Assembly (NCBI GenBank): GCA_021234155.1
Contig: JAJEKV010000030.1
Span: 2,379,842 to 2,443,841 of the forward strand
Reading direction: 5' to 3'
DNA length: 64,000 nucleotides
Source: Isoetes taiwanensis
Taxonomy: Eukaryota; Streptophyta; Lycopodiopsida; Isoetales; Isoetaceae
Part shown: positions 26,549-37,512 of the stretch, one piece after another
Numbering within the stretch: position 1 is the stretch's first letter
Layout: each line of letters starts with the position of its first letter
The notes under the pieces: model-generated
Told to the model about the DNA's origin: nothing
Seen by the model: the letters and a program-made list of their open reading frames with translations, nothing else
Database searches by the model: none
Position numbers and translations under genes: made by a program

Positions 26549-27949
26549 CAACTGAATACATCTTTGGTGGATTTGGCTGCAAATCCTTCTATGTGGACTC
26601 ATTTTCACATGTAATCTCTATGGTCAAGAGCGCATGTGTCATGGATAAAACGCCTGTGCTGTAAGAAAGCAGAGCATTTTAGAACAAAAAAATCCAGCAA
26701 AAAGATACAATGATATGATACAAATAATATGCTAAGGCTTATCATCTCGTCTAACTTAATTTGATAGCTCCATATGGCTGTAGAATATGGCTAAGGGTAA
26801 ATAAGACTTATAGACTCTGCCTTGTAAAAATAATTAGGTGTGCATATTTGCAGATTAAGAATGAAAAGAAAGGCTTTTTAACAAATTTAAGAACATTTCC
26901 ATTACGTGTATAGACATCAACATTTTATGAGACATATTTCTATGAGACATAATTCTATGTCCTATACAGACAAGAAGAATACCATAGAGTAAACAACGCA
27001 GACCTGCTTGGTTATATTAGATGCATGTTAAGCAAATCAAATGGAGCAGAAACACAGTAGTAGCATAAAATTGTATACCTGCATATCCTGCTTATACCAT
27101 TTCCTATGTTATACAAATGAGATGCATAAGAATCAGACAACCATATCTGATAACCACATAGCTCATAGAAGGTCATAGCATTTTATCTGCCTAAAACATA
27201 ATGTAGTCGATTTAACAAAGGTTCGAAGCCCAAACTGTTGCTAATCCCATTCCTGGAAAATAAAGATGATAAGAATCAAATATGTTTTAATAAATAACGG
27301 ATGGCTTAGAGATCATAAGAAGCTATTGTACCTCATTTTCCCTTCATCCTTCTTTACAGCGATCACCATAGCTATGGTAGTTCCTGCACCAAATGGCTTC
27401 TTCTTCTCGATGAAATACATTGAATCTCTGGAGGCGATTTTGGATCTGAGCTCACGTTCCTGATTACATCCAGCCTTGATATAGACACCACCAGCAGGTC
27501 CATATATGCATATGTGCATCAGCCGTAGCATGTATCGTGACAAATTATTACAATGGAACAAATAATGTTCTGGGATAAATAACCAATCTCAAGTAACACC
27601 AGCTCCAAGTTCACTTTGAAACACTTCACTTGCAGCTGCATACAATTTGGACCAAACTCCAGAAGTAGTAACGCATTAACAAACCATGCATCCATCCTAA
27701 ACCCAAGTTCTAATAAAAACCTAGAGATGAGTAGAGCATATAGCTCTGTTTAATTTTGCAAAGCTCAAGTTGCACTTGCAAAGCAATTAGATAGAATTCT
27801 ACTTGAGACAACTGACAAAAACAACTTTAACATAATACTTTGATTTACTTAAGATAATCAAATAAACCTTAAAATTCAGGAAGCAAGTACTCACCTTGGC
27901 TTGCCCTCTATTTTCCTCATGCTGGATCCTTGTATTTGTGATTCCTCTT
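26549..27949 (-). CDS. Possible spliced gene or pseudogene, unknown function
   Basis: Three minus-strand blocks have exon-like borders. Block 27,949-27,895 ends at GCCAAG|GTGAGTAC and could encode I-T-N-T-R-I-Q-H-E-E-N-R-G-Q-A-K. Block ~27,530-27,332 is open and encodes a stretch with I-A-S-R-D-S-M-Y-F-I-E-K-K-K and G-A-G-T-T-I-A-M-V-I-A-V-K-K-D-E-G-K. Block 26,658-26,549 lies between TTCTTACAG and GTAAGTTTT but has a TAG in its best frame. I do not recognise the protein. The in-frame stop suggests a pseudogene, unless I have the wrong frame or splice site. Coordinates of the middle block are approximate. Confidence 0.3.
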
Positions 27950-28220
27950 GAAAACCAGAACAGAAGATGAAACAAAAGAGGAATACAACTTCAACATGAC
28001 AATCAAGAGAAAAATAATCTACTAAAAAAACAAATGGTATTCTCATGGAGAAATAGATCTATATATTTGATGCAAAATTGTTGCATGTGCATACTTTTCT
28101 TAATTTCCACATATGCAACACGCATTCTTTCTCTGCCGTAGCTTCAAAACCATCTAATAATCAGCCAAATAACCTTTGATACGAAAGTTCCAGTCCTTTT
28201 AGGTGCAAAAATTCTACCAA

Positions 28221-28346
28221 AATAGAATAGAATAGAATAGATTTTTTAACGTCCACGGAGACCAATAGGTCATGGGACCCATACAATGGGCTAGTACAAT
28301 CATTACTACTAGGATTAAAAAACCCCTGCCTCGAAAGGTTTTCAAG
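28221..28346 (-). mobile_element. 5'-truncated LINE/SINE 3' end with (AGAAT)n tail
   Basis: The plus strand shows (AATAG)4 at 28,221-28,240, then TTTTTTAACGTCCACGGAG and about 70 further bases that are nearly identical, in reverse orientation, to 45,748-45,833. A hairpin-forming stretch (CCTCGAAAGG and neighbours) follows. Only the 3' end is present, as expected for a truncated copy made by target-primed reverse transcription. A more diverged relative sits downstream of LINE coding sequence at 22.4 kb. Confidence 0.75.
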
Positions 28347-29893
28347 GGAAATGGAAAATATAGGTCAAAGGAAATTCTATAAATGAAGTTTAACAGAAGC
28401 CAGATAAAAGATGAAATTATAAACTCAAGCTCACAAATCTATACAAAAAAGAGGAGCAACCTGGAAAAAAAATCACCTCCAAAGATTTATATAGAGTGGT
28501 TGCTCAGAAGTTCTACATACTTGCAAACATAAAAAAGAGGCATTGCTAGGCACCAAACGTGGATTTCAAGATTAACATTGCAAAATATGGTATTCAATGA
28601 CATGCTTATTAAATACTATTAGCTAGATAAAATTACTTCCATAATTAGTTAAAAAATGATGCCATCACTCGATTTCAAAAACCGGACATGATTTTGCAAG
28701 CGTAGGTCTTTTGCCTCAAGATTTTGCAAGCACATTAGTTGTTCGTGATTCTTAAACCATGTTCATGTCCAAGTCTTATATATCATGGCAAGCCTGACAA
28801 AATAAGAATAGAACATGATATAATTGGTTATAAACATAGTTACCCGGAATGGGAACGGAACGGGAACGCAGACCTAAAATTTGGAACGGGAACGGCCAAC
28901 AACCGAATTTTTAATATTTAAAAACAGTTTTGGCGTTCCCTCGTGATCATTGTAAAATGCTTAGAATTTAAAAAGGGATACATGAAGACTACTTTGTGGA
29001 TAAAAACATGCAACCCACTCCGTAAATGCTTCATTCTTTATAAAACATTATATTAAAGATGTGAAAACATAGTATTACATCTATATTTCCAAAACAATAG
29101 AAATCTATGTTTTGTTTTGGTTCTACATACTAGCATGTATGAGGTGCTGCCTTGTTTGTTCCCTAGTGTTGGTGAGGCGATGGCAGTGTGGCACCAACAC
29201 ACTTGTGCTTTTTTATCTTAAGTTCCAAATGTTGGTGAGCAATAGCACTAACATTTGTTTCTATCTAGTTTTTGAGAAATCAAGTGCAGTGTGACCATAC
29301 GGTGCATTAGAAATTATGGTTTTATTAACTTCTATTTTTTTTCGAGGTACAAACTAAGGTACGTGTTGCCCAAGGGAGGTTCATATTATACTAGCCATAC
29401 AACTTTAGAGGAATTATTTTTTTATGGAAACGTACATACGTGGCATACACAAGTATGGTTATTGTGCATTTCATGCCATAAATTCATGAGGATCAAGTTG
29501 GCAAGAGGAGAAAACATTATACGTGTATGGGAAGGGATATCTTGATGTACGTGGATGCTTGATATATTGCCTAGTACATTTAAAATTAGTATATATGGAA
29601 GGGCATATTTGCCACTGACAAAAATACTTGTACAAGTATGACATTGATGCAATGTTTTTGGCAATATGGGACATTATGTGAGGGGGTTTTTTACCCCAAA
29701 AGAGTGTATACAAGGGGGGATTTTCTCTGATCCTCCACATGCAGAAGACAACTTAGGTGCATTCTCTCTCTAGATCGTCCAATCCTAATAGTCTCCCATG
29801 TCTCATTGGATTTAACTAAGCTTCATTCTTCAGAGGGACATTCCTTTATTTTATTGTAACACGTTTTTAATATTTGAATGTGAAATGGATAAG

Positions 29894-30029
29894 TCTAGGT
29901 TCAAGTCCTTTGGAAAAGCTTGACCATTTTGCATTCATATTACAATTTCTAGTGGTAGTATTCTAGGTTCAAGTCCTTTGGAAAAGCTTGACCATTTTGC
30001 ATTCATATTACAATTTCTAGTGGTAGTAT
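29894..30029. repeat. Perfect 2 x 68-bp tandem duplication
   Basis: Unit 29,894-29,961, beginning TCTAGGTTCAAGTCC, is repeated without a mismatch at 29,962-30,029. It is non-coding and recent, or an assembly artefact. Confidence 0.95.
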
Positions 30030-30133
30030 TATACATTTAGTATTTTGGAAAGGCATCTTCTAAACATTCTCATAGGGGAGTTTGTGTGGTGTCACTACAT
30101 GCTCATGTCTATCTACGACACCGACAATATGTT

Positions 30134-30431
30134 AAAACATATTTTTTTTGTTGAAAGACGTCAGACTTTTATTTAATCAAAGAATAAAATACAAGTATAA
30201 GTGCAAAGACAGGAATAAGATCTCAGCGGATAAGCAGAGGCCCACCGAGTGAAGCAACATGCCTAAGCATAAGAGTGCACATCCAAATACTCCTCAAAGA
30301 TTAATCACCTCTTACAAGGAGCGAGTGAAGAACATTGGTACGACTTAGCAATGTGACCTTGAGCTTCTTGGAGAACAGGATTATCTGCCACATCCAAACC
30401 TTTAAAGATTACCAGTCTTTTATATGTTATA
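30134..30431 (-). mobile_element. 5'-truncated L1-like insertion
   Basis: On the minus strand the segment ends with a plant L1-style 3' terminus: 'ttctttgattaaataaaag' followed closely by an A-run (plus-strand T-run at about 30,142-30,150). Both sides carry ACAATATGTT (30,124-30,133 and 30,432-30,441), a candidate target-site duplication. No coding sequence remains. Confidence 0.5.
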
Positions 30432-30662
30432 ACAATATGTTTTGCCACATGTCTGGAATATACAAATCGTCGTGGACATTAAAAATCCCTTCTATCCATC
30501 TATCTTTCCTTTAATTCCCCATTTTTAATCAAATTAAAAATATGTTGCCTCAAAAAAGTAATGACGGGAACGCCAAACAACTTGTAAGTTATTATTATGG
30601 TCACAGATTGATACATAGAAGTAGAAATAAATTTCCACTTAAGGACTGGATACATAGACTTG

Positions 30663-32137
30663 TCAATAATGACCCCCGCCACCGCCGCCCCCTCCGCCAC
30701 CTCCGCCACCGTATCCACCACCATAACCTCCGCCACCATATCCACCGCCGCTGCCAAAACCACTGCCACCGCCATATCCACCACCAATTCCACTTCCGAT
30801 ACCCCCACCCTTTCCACCACCATATCCGCCACCAATGCCACTTCCAATACCCCCACCCTTACCACCACCATATCCGCCACCAACACCACCGCCCGATACC
30901 CCCAATGTGCCCGGCCATCAGATCCGCCACCAGCGCCACTTCCCGTGCCAATGCCACTGCCAATTCCACTACCACTACCACCACTATGTCCACCAACGCT
31001 AGTACCATTACTACATTTACCACCAGTATTAGCACCATTAGTTCCACCACCAGTTCCGCCACCAGTGCTACCTCCATGGCTAGATCCTTCACCGCTAGCA
31101 CCACCACCACAACCTCCACCACTGCTACTACTGCTACCACTTCCGCAGCCACAACCTCCACCACACTCTCCACCATGCCCACCGTTGTTAGCACCACCAC
31201 TACTTCCATTTCCAGATCCTCCGCTGCTGCTACCACTACCACCGCCATATCCTCCACCGTTACCACCACCATGTCCACCAGCGTTAGCACCACCACTACC
31301 ACCATTTCCTGCACCGCTACTGCTACCACCACCCATACCGCTACCACCACTGTGTCCTCCACTATTAGCACCACCACATCCTCCAGTGCTACCACCGCCA
31401 CATCCTCCAGTGTTACCACCGCTGCCAGCACCACTACCACCACCATATCCACCACCTTTACCACCGCCGGTACCACTACCACCACCATTACCACCGCCGG
31501 TACCACTACCGCCACCGTAGCCTCCAGTACTACCACCACCACCACCGCATCCTCCAACGTTACCACCACCACAACCTCCAGAGCTACCAGTGCTACCACC
31601 ACCATATCCGGCACCATTACCTTCACCACCACCATTACCGCCGCCATAGGCACCACCATATCCACTACCACCACCTCCAATGCCAACTCCAACGCCAACT
31701 CCAACTCCAACACCTCCTCCAATGCCGTTGCCAATTCCACTTCCAACTCCAGCTCCAATGCCAGTTCCGACTCCTCCACCAATGCCTTTGCCAACTCCAG
31801 CTCCAATACCACTTCCAACTCCAGCTCCAATGCCACTTCCAACTCCTTCTCCAATGCCTTTGCCAATTCCAGCTCCAATTCCACTTCCAACTCCAACTCC
31901 ACCTCCAATACCACTTCCAACTCCTCCGCCAATGCCTTTGCCAAATCCAGCTCCAATTCCACTTCCAACCCCAGCTCCAACACCAGCACCACTTCCAATT
32001 CCAGCAAAGTGCTGGGGTTGGACCTGGCCATGCTGCTCAGATTTGGCCATGGCTGCTTCGTGGAGCTCTCTGGCATCCAACATTGATGCAAACGCTAAAA
32101 CTAGCAGAATAGCTGCTGCCCATGATCGCTGATCCAT
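30663..32137 (-). CDS. Glycine-rich secreted protein, frameshifted
   Basis: Probable structural cell-wall protein. The product starts [17 protein letters not shown], a clear signal peptide with likely cleavage near L-D-A-R. A charged linker follows ([12 protein letters not shown]), then about 100 residues of alternating Gly with Ile, Val, Ala, Ser and Lys (G-S-G-I-G-A-G-V and G-K-G-I-G-G-G-V units). A long Gly/Ser/Asn region is next. Around 30,903-30,925 the frame is lost and turns into a Val-rich run; the Gly-rich reading resumes in the next frame and ends G-G-G-H-Y-stop at 30,663. The whole is roughly 490 residues, with no intron. The closest relative in the window is the gene at 37,513. 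The single break could be a sequencing error in repetitive DNA or real decay. Confidence 0.75.
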
Positions 32138-32312
32138 TGTTTTTGGGTACGAGAAGAAGATGGTCGCTGCCTCGTTTTATATGCAGCTAGGCCTAGTGGC
32201 AGTGTTGAAACAGGTCGCCCATCTTGCCTGCAATTGGCCCTCTTCACTTCCACCCTGGACCGCCCATTCTGCCGCACAATATGGGCCACCGTAAACCGCC
32301 CATTTTGCCGCA
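32138..32312 (-). promoter_or_regulatory. Promoter of the minus-strand glycine-rich gene
   Basis: A TATA box (gene strand TATAAAAC, plus coordinates 32,174-32,181) lies about 37 bp before the ATG. The leader after it (GAGGCAGC, then a C/T-rich stretch, then 'tacccaaaaaca') matches the leader of the gene at 37,513. Upstream, a motif of the form GGCA-2 nt-ATGGGCG occurs three times on the gene strand (32,295-32,312, 32,259-32,276, and a weaker one at 32,214-32,232). Confidence 0.6.
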
Positions 32313-32892
32313 ACTGGAATTGCCAATGCCGGACCTCCACGTTTGCTTGCACCGCATTTTGTTTTCTTATGTCTGGTCGTTGGCATCAAAGTACTACTTG
32401 CTTACTGCCTCAGCTGATCCCATTGCAGAATGATGGATCGCATTGCAGAATCCTTGTAATAGTAAGTTTCGCAGTAGCACCCCAGACCTTTCCAAACCCA
32501 GTCTTTGTCTTATAACCTGCTGCTCGCAGAGCCATGCTTCAGTTGCTTACAGATTCCACCCTGATTTGGATACCGGAATTTCGGTTTCTTGATTTGGGAT
32601 TCCGGCACCTTGATTTGAGAAATGTATCTCGCAGCCAATTGTTTACTGGGTTATAAGCTCGCACCTTGAATGACGCCTAGGGTGTCACGAACCACGGAAA
32701 CTGGAAACAAAAACAGTGTTTTTCTTATAAAATATATCCCAACAAAAAAAAAACACACGCGTCCTTTTTTTATAAGCCACAAGTAGACCAGAATATGCCA
32801 CGAATATACCCATAATTCTAACGTAACATTGGCCAATATTTACAATGGTCGAAAGCCTTAGCCCTAGCTTGCCTTGTTGGTTCATACCTTCC

Positions 32893-33049
32893 AATTGATC
32901 TAGGAACCTTGCCCGTTAGCCTAACTACTTTGATTCGATTATAGTCTTATGGAAACTATTTTATGGATACTTCGTCATTGATCTAGGAGCGTTATCCTTT
33001 GCCTAACAACTTTGTAGTCTTAACGGAAATTATTTTATAGATGCTTCGT
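32893..33049. repeat. Imperfect ~80-bp tandem duplication
   Basis: Both units begin ATTGATCTAGGA (32,893 and 32,977) and continue 'cctaac(t/a)actttg', 'gtctta' and 'attttat(g/a)gat(a/g)cttcgt'. The second unit is about 10 bp shorter. Confidence 0.75.
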
Positions 33050-33135
33050 ATATCTATGGATACACAAAACAAGGAGGTTGATGAATATGTGGGATGAATA
33101 TGCAAGATAGATAGCTAGTTAGATTTAACGTCCCA

Positions 33136-33168
33136 GCCAAGGCGGCCAACGAATGCGCCGCCTTGGCT
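33136..33168. repeat. 11-bp-stem hairpin
   Basis: AGCCAAGGCGG at 33,136-33,146 is the exact reverse complement of CCGCCTTGGCT at 33,158-33,168, with an 11-nt loop. It is GC-rich within AT-rich DNA. There is no poly-T or CTAG after it to mark a known terminator or Helitron end. Confidence 0.7.
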
Positions 33169-35368
33169 AGCGGTGCCGCCTCAAAATTATTCGGCGGAAT
33201 CCCGGATGAGAAGCTACAACTTATGTGACAATTTATAATACACCCAAATAGGTCCGCCACTTTACATAGCTAAAGTGGTTCTTTCCCCTTCAACTTTACA
33301 AAGATGCATGGCCATCATTATTACAACGAGGTGCCAAACCTATAACCTTGGGTATGGCTGTACGACGAGGTTGATGAATACGCAAATTGACTATAATGGT
33401 GCCATATCATTATGCTATAATATCCTTCATATGTTAGTTGAATATTGAAGTGGATTTAATATTGGTGAATGGTATGCTAGTACAAAATATTGCATATTCT
33501 AGTTTTGACTATGCCAGATTTGTTAATGATATGCCTTTATTGTAGTTTTGACTAGGGGAGTGCCCATCATTGATGAGCTTAACACATTTGTGATGTAACC
33601 AAGTTCTTCTACGAGACACCACCATTTGCCTATTTCCAAATGAAACTAGTAAATATTAGTCACTGTCTTGATTGAATCATGCTGAACAAAAAAAAGGGGC
33701 TAAGTTCCTAGTAAATGCCACGTATTTTTTGTGGTTCAAACATGGCACAAAATATATTGTGGATATGCCACGAATATACCATGGACATGCCGTACTTCTA
33801 TCACGACGGTGGCCAATATATAAGGCGCCCGATTTCCCATCTACACTTATCATTATTTTAATAAAGGCTCGTCATACCATGAAGGCTATGCACACCATCT
33901 TTTATTTTTTCAATTAAGGGTCTACAATGATATAAATTAATACTAGATTTCATTGCCTTTGAATTGAAAGTTCATTAGGGGAGGGTGCCCACCTTTGGCC
34001 CAGATGCCATGGTATAAAGCCACGTCATGTCGTAAATGACTCATTTTGGCCATTGGATGTGGCCCCAACTAAACCCTAATGGCTCATTGGAAAACCCTAA
34101 CGGCTCATTGCAGGGCCTACGATGCCATAGCAAAGGACACGGCTATGGAGTGCCGCCATTTTCCTATGGCACCAAGATAACTGCCATTCTTCAAGGTCTT
34201 TCCGTAATGGATCATGAGAGACCAGCCATGGCCGCCATGGCTGTGGCATCCAAGCCTCTGTGAAGGACAAAGAAAATGAGAGGACATCTTTGAGCTGTCA
34301 GATTATAAAGGGTAGAAAAGCAGAAAATCTGCCTCATTTCCTTGCAGGGTAGTCATGTGAGAGCCAATTGACCGTTACATTTTAGTCTCCACTGGTACTA
34401 ATCTATTCTATGTACTTTTTTTTTGTTTTATAAATATGGTTAGGTTTCTACTGAGGAGGGGGGAGGGTTATGTAATGTGTTTAGTGACATGCCCTTTTAT
34501 TATGTCCATGTGCTCCATTATCTATAATGTGATGCTACCCCTGACCATTGCTAAGGGTTATTACAAGAATATTATATCTCTCGACGTAAATGCATCTCTC
34601 GGTTACTTCATAAGCTTTTGCCACTTTCCTCGCGGGAGGCTTCCCTCACCTCATGGGAACTTGAAACTGAGGATGTACACATAACAAATGCAATAGATTG
34701 CAGGGTATTTGAATTCAAATTTGCCATTCCAACATAGGTAAGATAAGCACGCTCTTTGCTTGCCTTTTTGCACAATACAGGTTAGGCAGCCTTCCTCAAG
34801 ATATCATTTCGGGAAGAATACCCATGTCTCTAAATGATAGACCTGATTTCGACCCTTTGGATTGAGTCAAATCAAAATCACTACTTTTACAAATCTGCTC
34901 CATCAAACCATTGGGCTTTTAACAACTTATATCGCAAGCTTGACTCTATCTTTTAACTTATGGCCATTGTTTGACTGAGGTATACTTGCTAATTGAATGC
35001 GATATATAGATAGATGGATGGATGGACGATGGGTGGACCTTAAAATCATAATGTTAAAGTTCATCAATGGCCTAGATTGGATCTACATGGTTATGATTAT
35101 AATCAAAAATCGAAGTAGAGGCAAGAAGTTAAGAAGACCTACTTACTGAAGAAAATGCAAGTTAGAGAAAGAATAAAAAAGAGAAAAAATTCAAACGCAT
35201 GAAATGCTTAAAGAAAATGCAAGCTTGATGTGATTCTATTCTATTCTATATTCTATTCTTTTCCCTAGAGATAGATGGAGTAAATTGAATAGATCTTTTG
35301 ATAATTGGTTTTTTTTAAGTAAAAGGCTCTTGTACTCTTGTTTTGGAGCTCTTGCCAGTCCCCTGACC

Positions 35369-35452
35369 TGCAGAATCCGGGATTTGCCACCGACTGCGAG
35401 AATCAGGAGCGAGAATCTGGGGGAGCCCGGATTCTGCAGTCGTGGGTGGCAA
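35369..35452. repeat. Overlapping inverted repeats
   Basis: TGCAGAATCCGGG (35,369-35,381) is the exact reverse complement of CCCGGATTCTGCA (35,426-35,438). A second, imperfect pair is 'ttgccaccgactgc' (35,384-35,397) with 'gcagtcgtgggtggcaa' (35,436-35,452). The two structures compete for the same bases. Confidence 0.65.
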
Positions 35453-36230
35453 GAATGCCCCCCCCTTCCCATTCCACATCACAAGGCATCAACATACCAA
35501 CTTAGGGATCCATGCAGCTTTATATCCAGCCTCTCTAGTGTATCAGCATATTTTATTGATTTTAAGATAGGCTTAGGCACTTCATCACCAATAATGCCCA
35601 TGATTTTAGAGGCGTGGCAGGATGTGAAGGACTGCTACAAACTTGCCCAAGCCCCGTGGGAAGCTGGCAGGTTGCCCATCTTTTTGGAGTCCCATGATTA
35701 GTCATCAAGAGGATTACCCACTTGCCCTTATGCACCCCAAGATATGTAGAAAATGAGAAGTCGGGTGGGATTGATATACCTTAATCATCTTTCGAATCTC
35801 GACTGTGCAGAATGGTGGTCCTAGACCAGACTCAAGAAAGCAATTGCAGGCACTAGCTCGGTCAAAATGGTCTACAGGAAGATTATGCAACAAGATTATG
35901 TTTTTTTGAGAAGGTATCTTATAGTTGTATCTATGATTGTTATTTGTCTGTTGCAGGAGATGAAATATTTGTTGCAGATAACGATATATTTGTCCTCTAG
36001 TATGAACTCCAGTTGTGATCCAGCTTTAACTCCAGTTGCATCTAGTTTTAATTCCAGTTGTGATCTTGATTGTATTCCTGCTAAATTACAGTCTTGAATG
36101 ATCTCTTCAAGTTGTCAGACCTGAGTAATTTGCCTAAAATACAGTGATCTTTTTAATCTGTGACTTAAATGATCTGTAACTCTGATCTATTGCAGTGTAA
36201 ATGACTTTGTAAATTTGTGTAAAGTTTCTA

Positions 36231-36292
36231 AAGTTTCAGTGTGTAAATGAAGTTTCAGTGTGTAAATGTGTTTAAAGTTTCAGTGTTTAAAG
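36231..36292. repeat. 19-bp tandem repeats
   Basis: AAGTTTCAGTGTGTAAATG is present twice without change (36,231-36,249 and 36,250-36,268). A third, shortened relative lies near 36,274-36,292. Confidence 0.85.
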
Positions 36293-37350
36293 ATCGAGTT
36301 AAATAACATTGAGTAAAAAACTGATAAAAAAAAAAATCAATAAGAACAATGAGTAAGGAAAAAAAAACATGACCTGCTTAACCAGTCGTTCGGAATTGGA
36401 AGACCTAACTTCCATTTTGGATTGTAAGGGGTTGACATGTATCAATAACAAAATGCAGCCAGGGAATAAAAGCAATCATGTTTCCATATTGTAGTTGTAA
36501 TTCCATAGTTCGTTTTTGTAGAGGTGCCTATTAAAGTTATTTGACATTTTTAGTCAAATCATCCATAATATAGTCTATTGTTGATTTTTGTAGGAATGAG
36601 GCAACTATTGGGAGTTATGGCCTTCATAGGAGAAGCGTTGTGTACAATATACATGTTAGGCCATTGTTCATTTTTAACACAAATTTTGTTGAAATCCTTT
36701 CATATGTCACATCCTAACTTGTAGTCTATGGCCCCCAAAATAACAAAACTACAAAACAAATATCTTAGTCAATTAGCTGGGAACTTGATACAGGTGAATT
36801 GGGAATTCCATAAGGGTTAGTCATGTACAGCTCATTGGGATTGTTTTGGTATCTGATTGTCCCTTCTTTGCTTAGCAAAAATGTCTTGGGATTCCAATAT
36901 TTTTGACGAATTGAAAAGGTGAGTGTCTAGTTCATGCAAGTTGGAGAAGCAAATTGCAAAAATGAACCCAATATATCAAGTGCTTTGAAAGCAAATTGTA
37001 GGCAGTGCGACTTTAGAGGACTAAGTTTGTCCAGAAGAGCATTGCAAAGTTGCTTTAAAAAGATTGTTCCAATGCAAAGCATTTTGGGTTTAACTAAATG
37101 TATTAAACATGTTTATGCATGCAAATTGGAGATTCAAGTTGATACCGAGAAGTTGGGTAATTTAAGATACATTGAAAGCCAGTGAGACCTTAGATCTTGC
37201 ATTGAACGCTCTAGGCATTATGCAAAGCTCTAGAATTTCCAGCTCTTAGATACTCCATTAAAGACCCTTTTACTGACTGACAACTGACCGTAAGGATCTA
37301 ATCTGCAACGAATGTGGGCCAAGCTGGGAGGAGGAACCTTTGGCCGTATC

Positions 37351-37512
37351 TGGCGGCAGCATGGGTGGCCATACTTTTGAAGGCAAGAGGTGCCATTTCT
37401 GTGTCGGTGCAATAAGAGGGTAAATGGAGTAAAGCGAAGCTGGAAAAATGCTACTGTAACGAGCTGCTAGCATATAAGGAGGCAGCCAGTATCGTCTTTT
37501 TCATATCCAAAC
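37351..37512 (+). promoter_or_regulatory. Promoter of the plus-strand glycine-rich gene
   Basis: CATATAAGGAGGCAGCC at 37,471-37,487 supplies a TATA box about 40 bp before the ATG at 37,513, and its GAGGCAGC leader matches the other glycine-rich gene. A GGCGGCAGCATGGGTGGCC block at 37,352-37,370 resembles the three GGCA-ATGGGCG motifs upstream of the minus-strand gene. Confidence 0.6.

Larger units (their letters stand above)
27950..30123. other. Non-coding DNA with LINE remnants and tandem repeats
   Basis: No supported gene. It contains the LINE 3'-end copy at 28.2 kb, a short run of GGAACG-like words at about 28,848-28,895, a loose ~60-bp duplication around 29,160-29,270 ('tgttggtgag') and the perfect 68-bp duplication at 29,894-30,029. 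Confidence 0.55.
32350..37300. other. Spacer between the divergent glycine-rich genes
   Basis: About 5 kb with no supported gene. It contains an ~80-bp imperfect tandem duplication (32,893-33,049), a strong hairpin (33,136-33,168), a 2 x 21-bp repeat 'aaccctaa(t/c)ggctcattg' (34,072-34,113), a (TTCTA)n run (35,232-35,260), an inverted repeat (35,369-35,452) and 19-bp tandem repeats (36,231-36,292). The word ATATGCCACGAATATACC occurs twice (near 32,796 and 33,764). Confidence 0.6.

Noticed and set aside
30542-32132. Long plus-strand frames (514, 286 and 150 residues) rich in Thr, Ser and Pro opposite the glycine-rich gene
   Set aside because: They are antisense readings of Gly codons (GGN read as NCC and shifted frames). 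They have no signal peptide, and the minus strand has start, signal peptide, TATA box and a sensible C-terminus.
34066-34113. AACCCTAA words resembling plant telomere repeat
   Set aside because: Only two words inside a 21-bp duplication, not a tandem telomeric tract.
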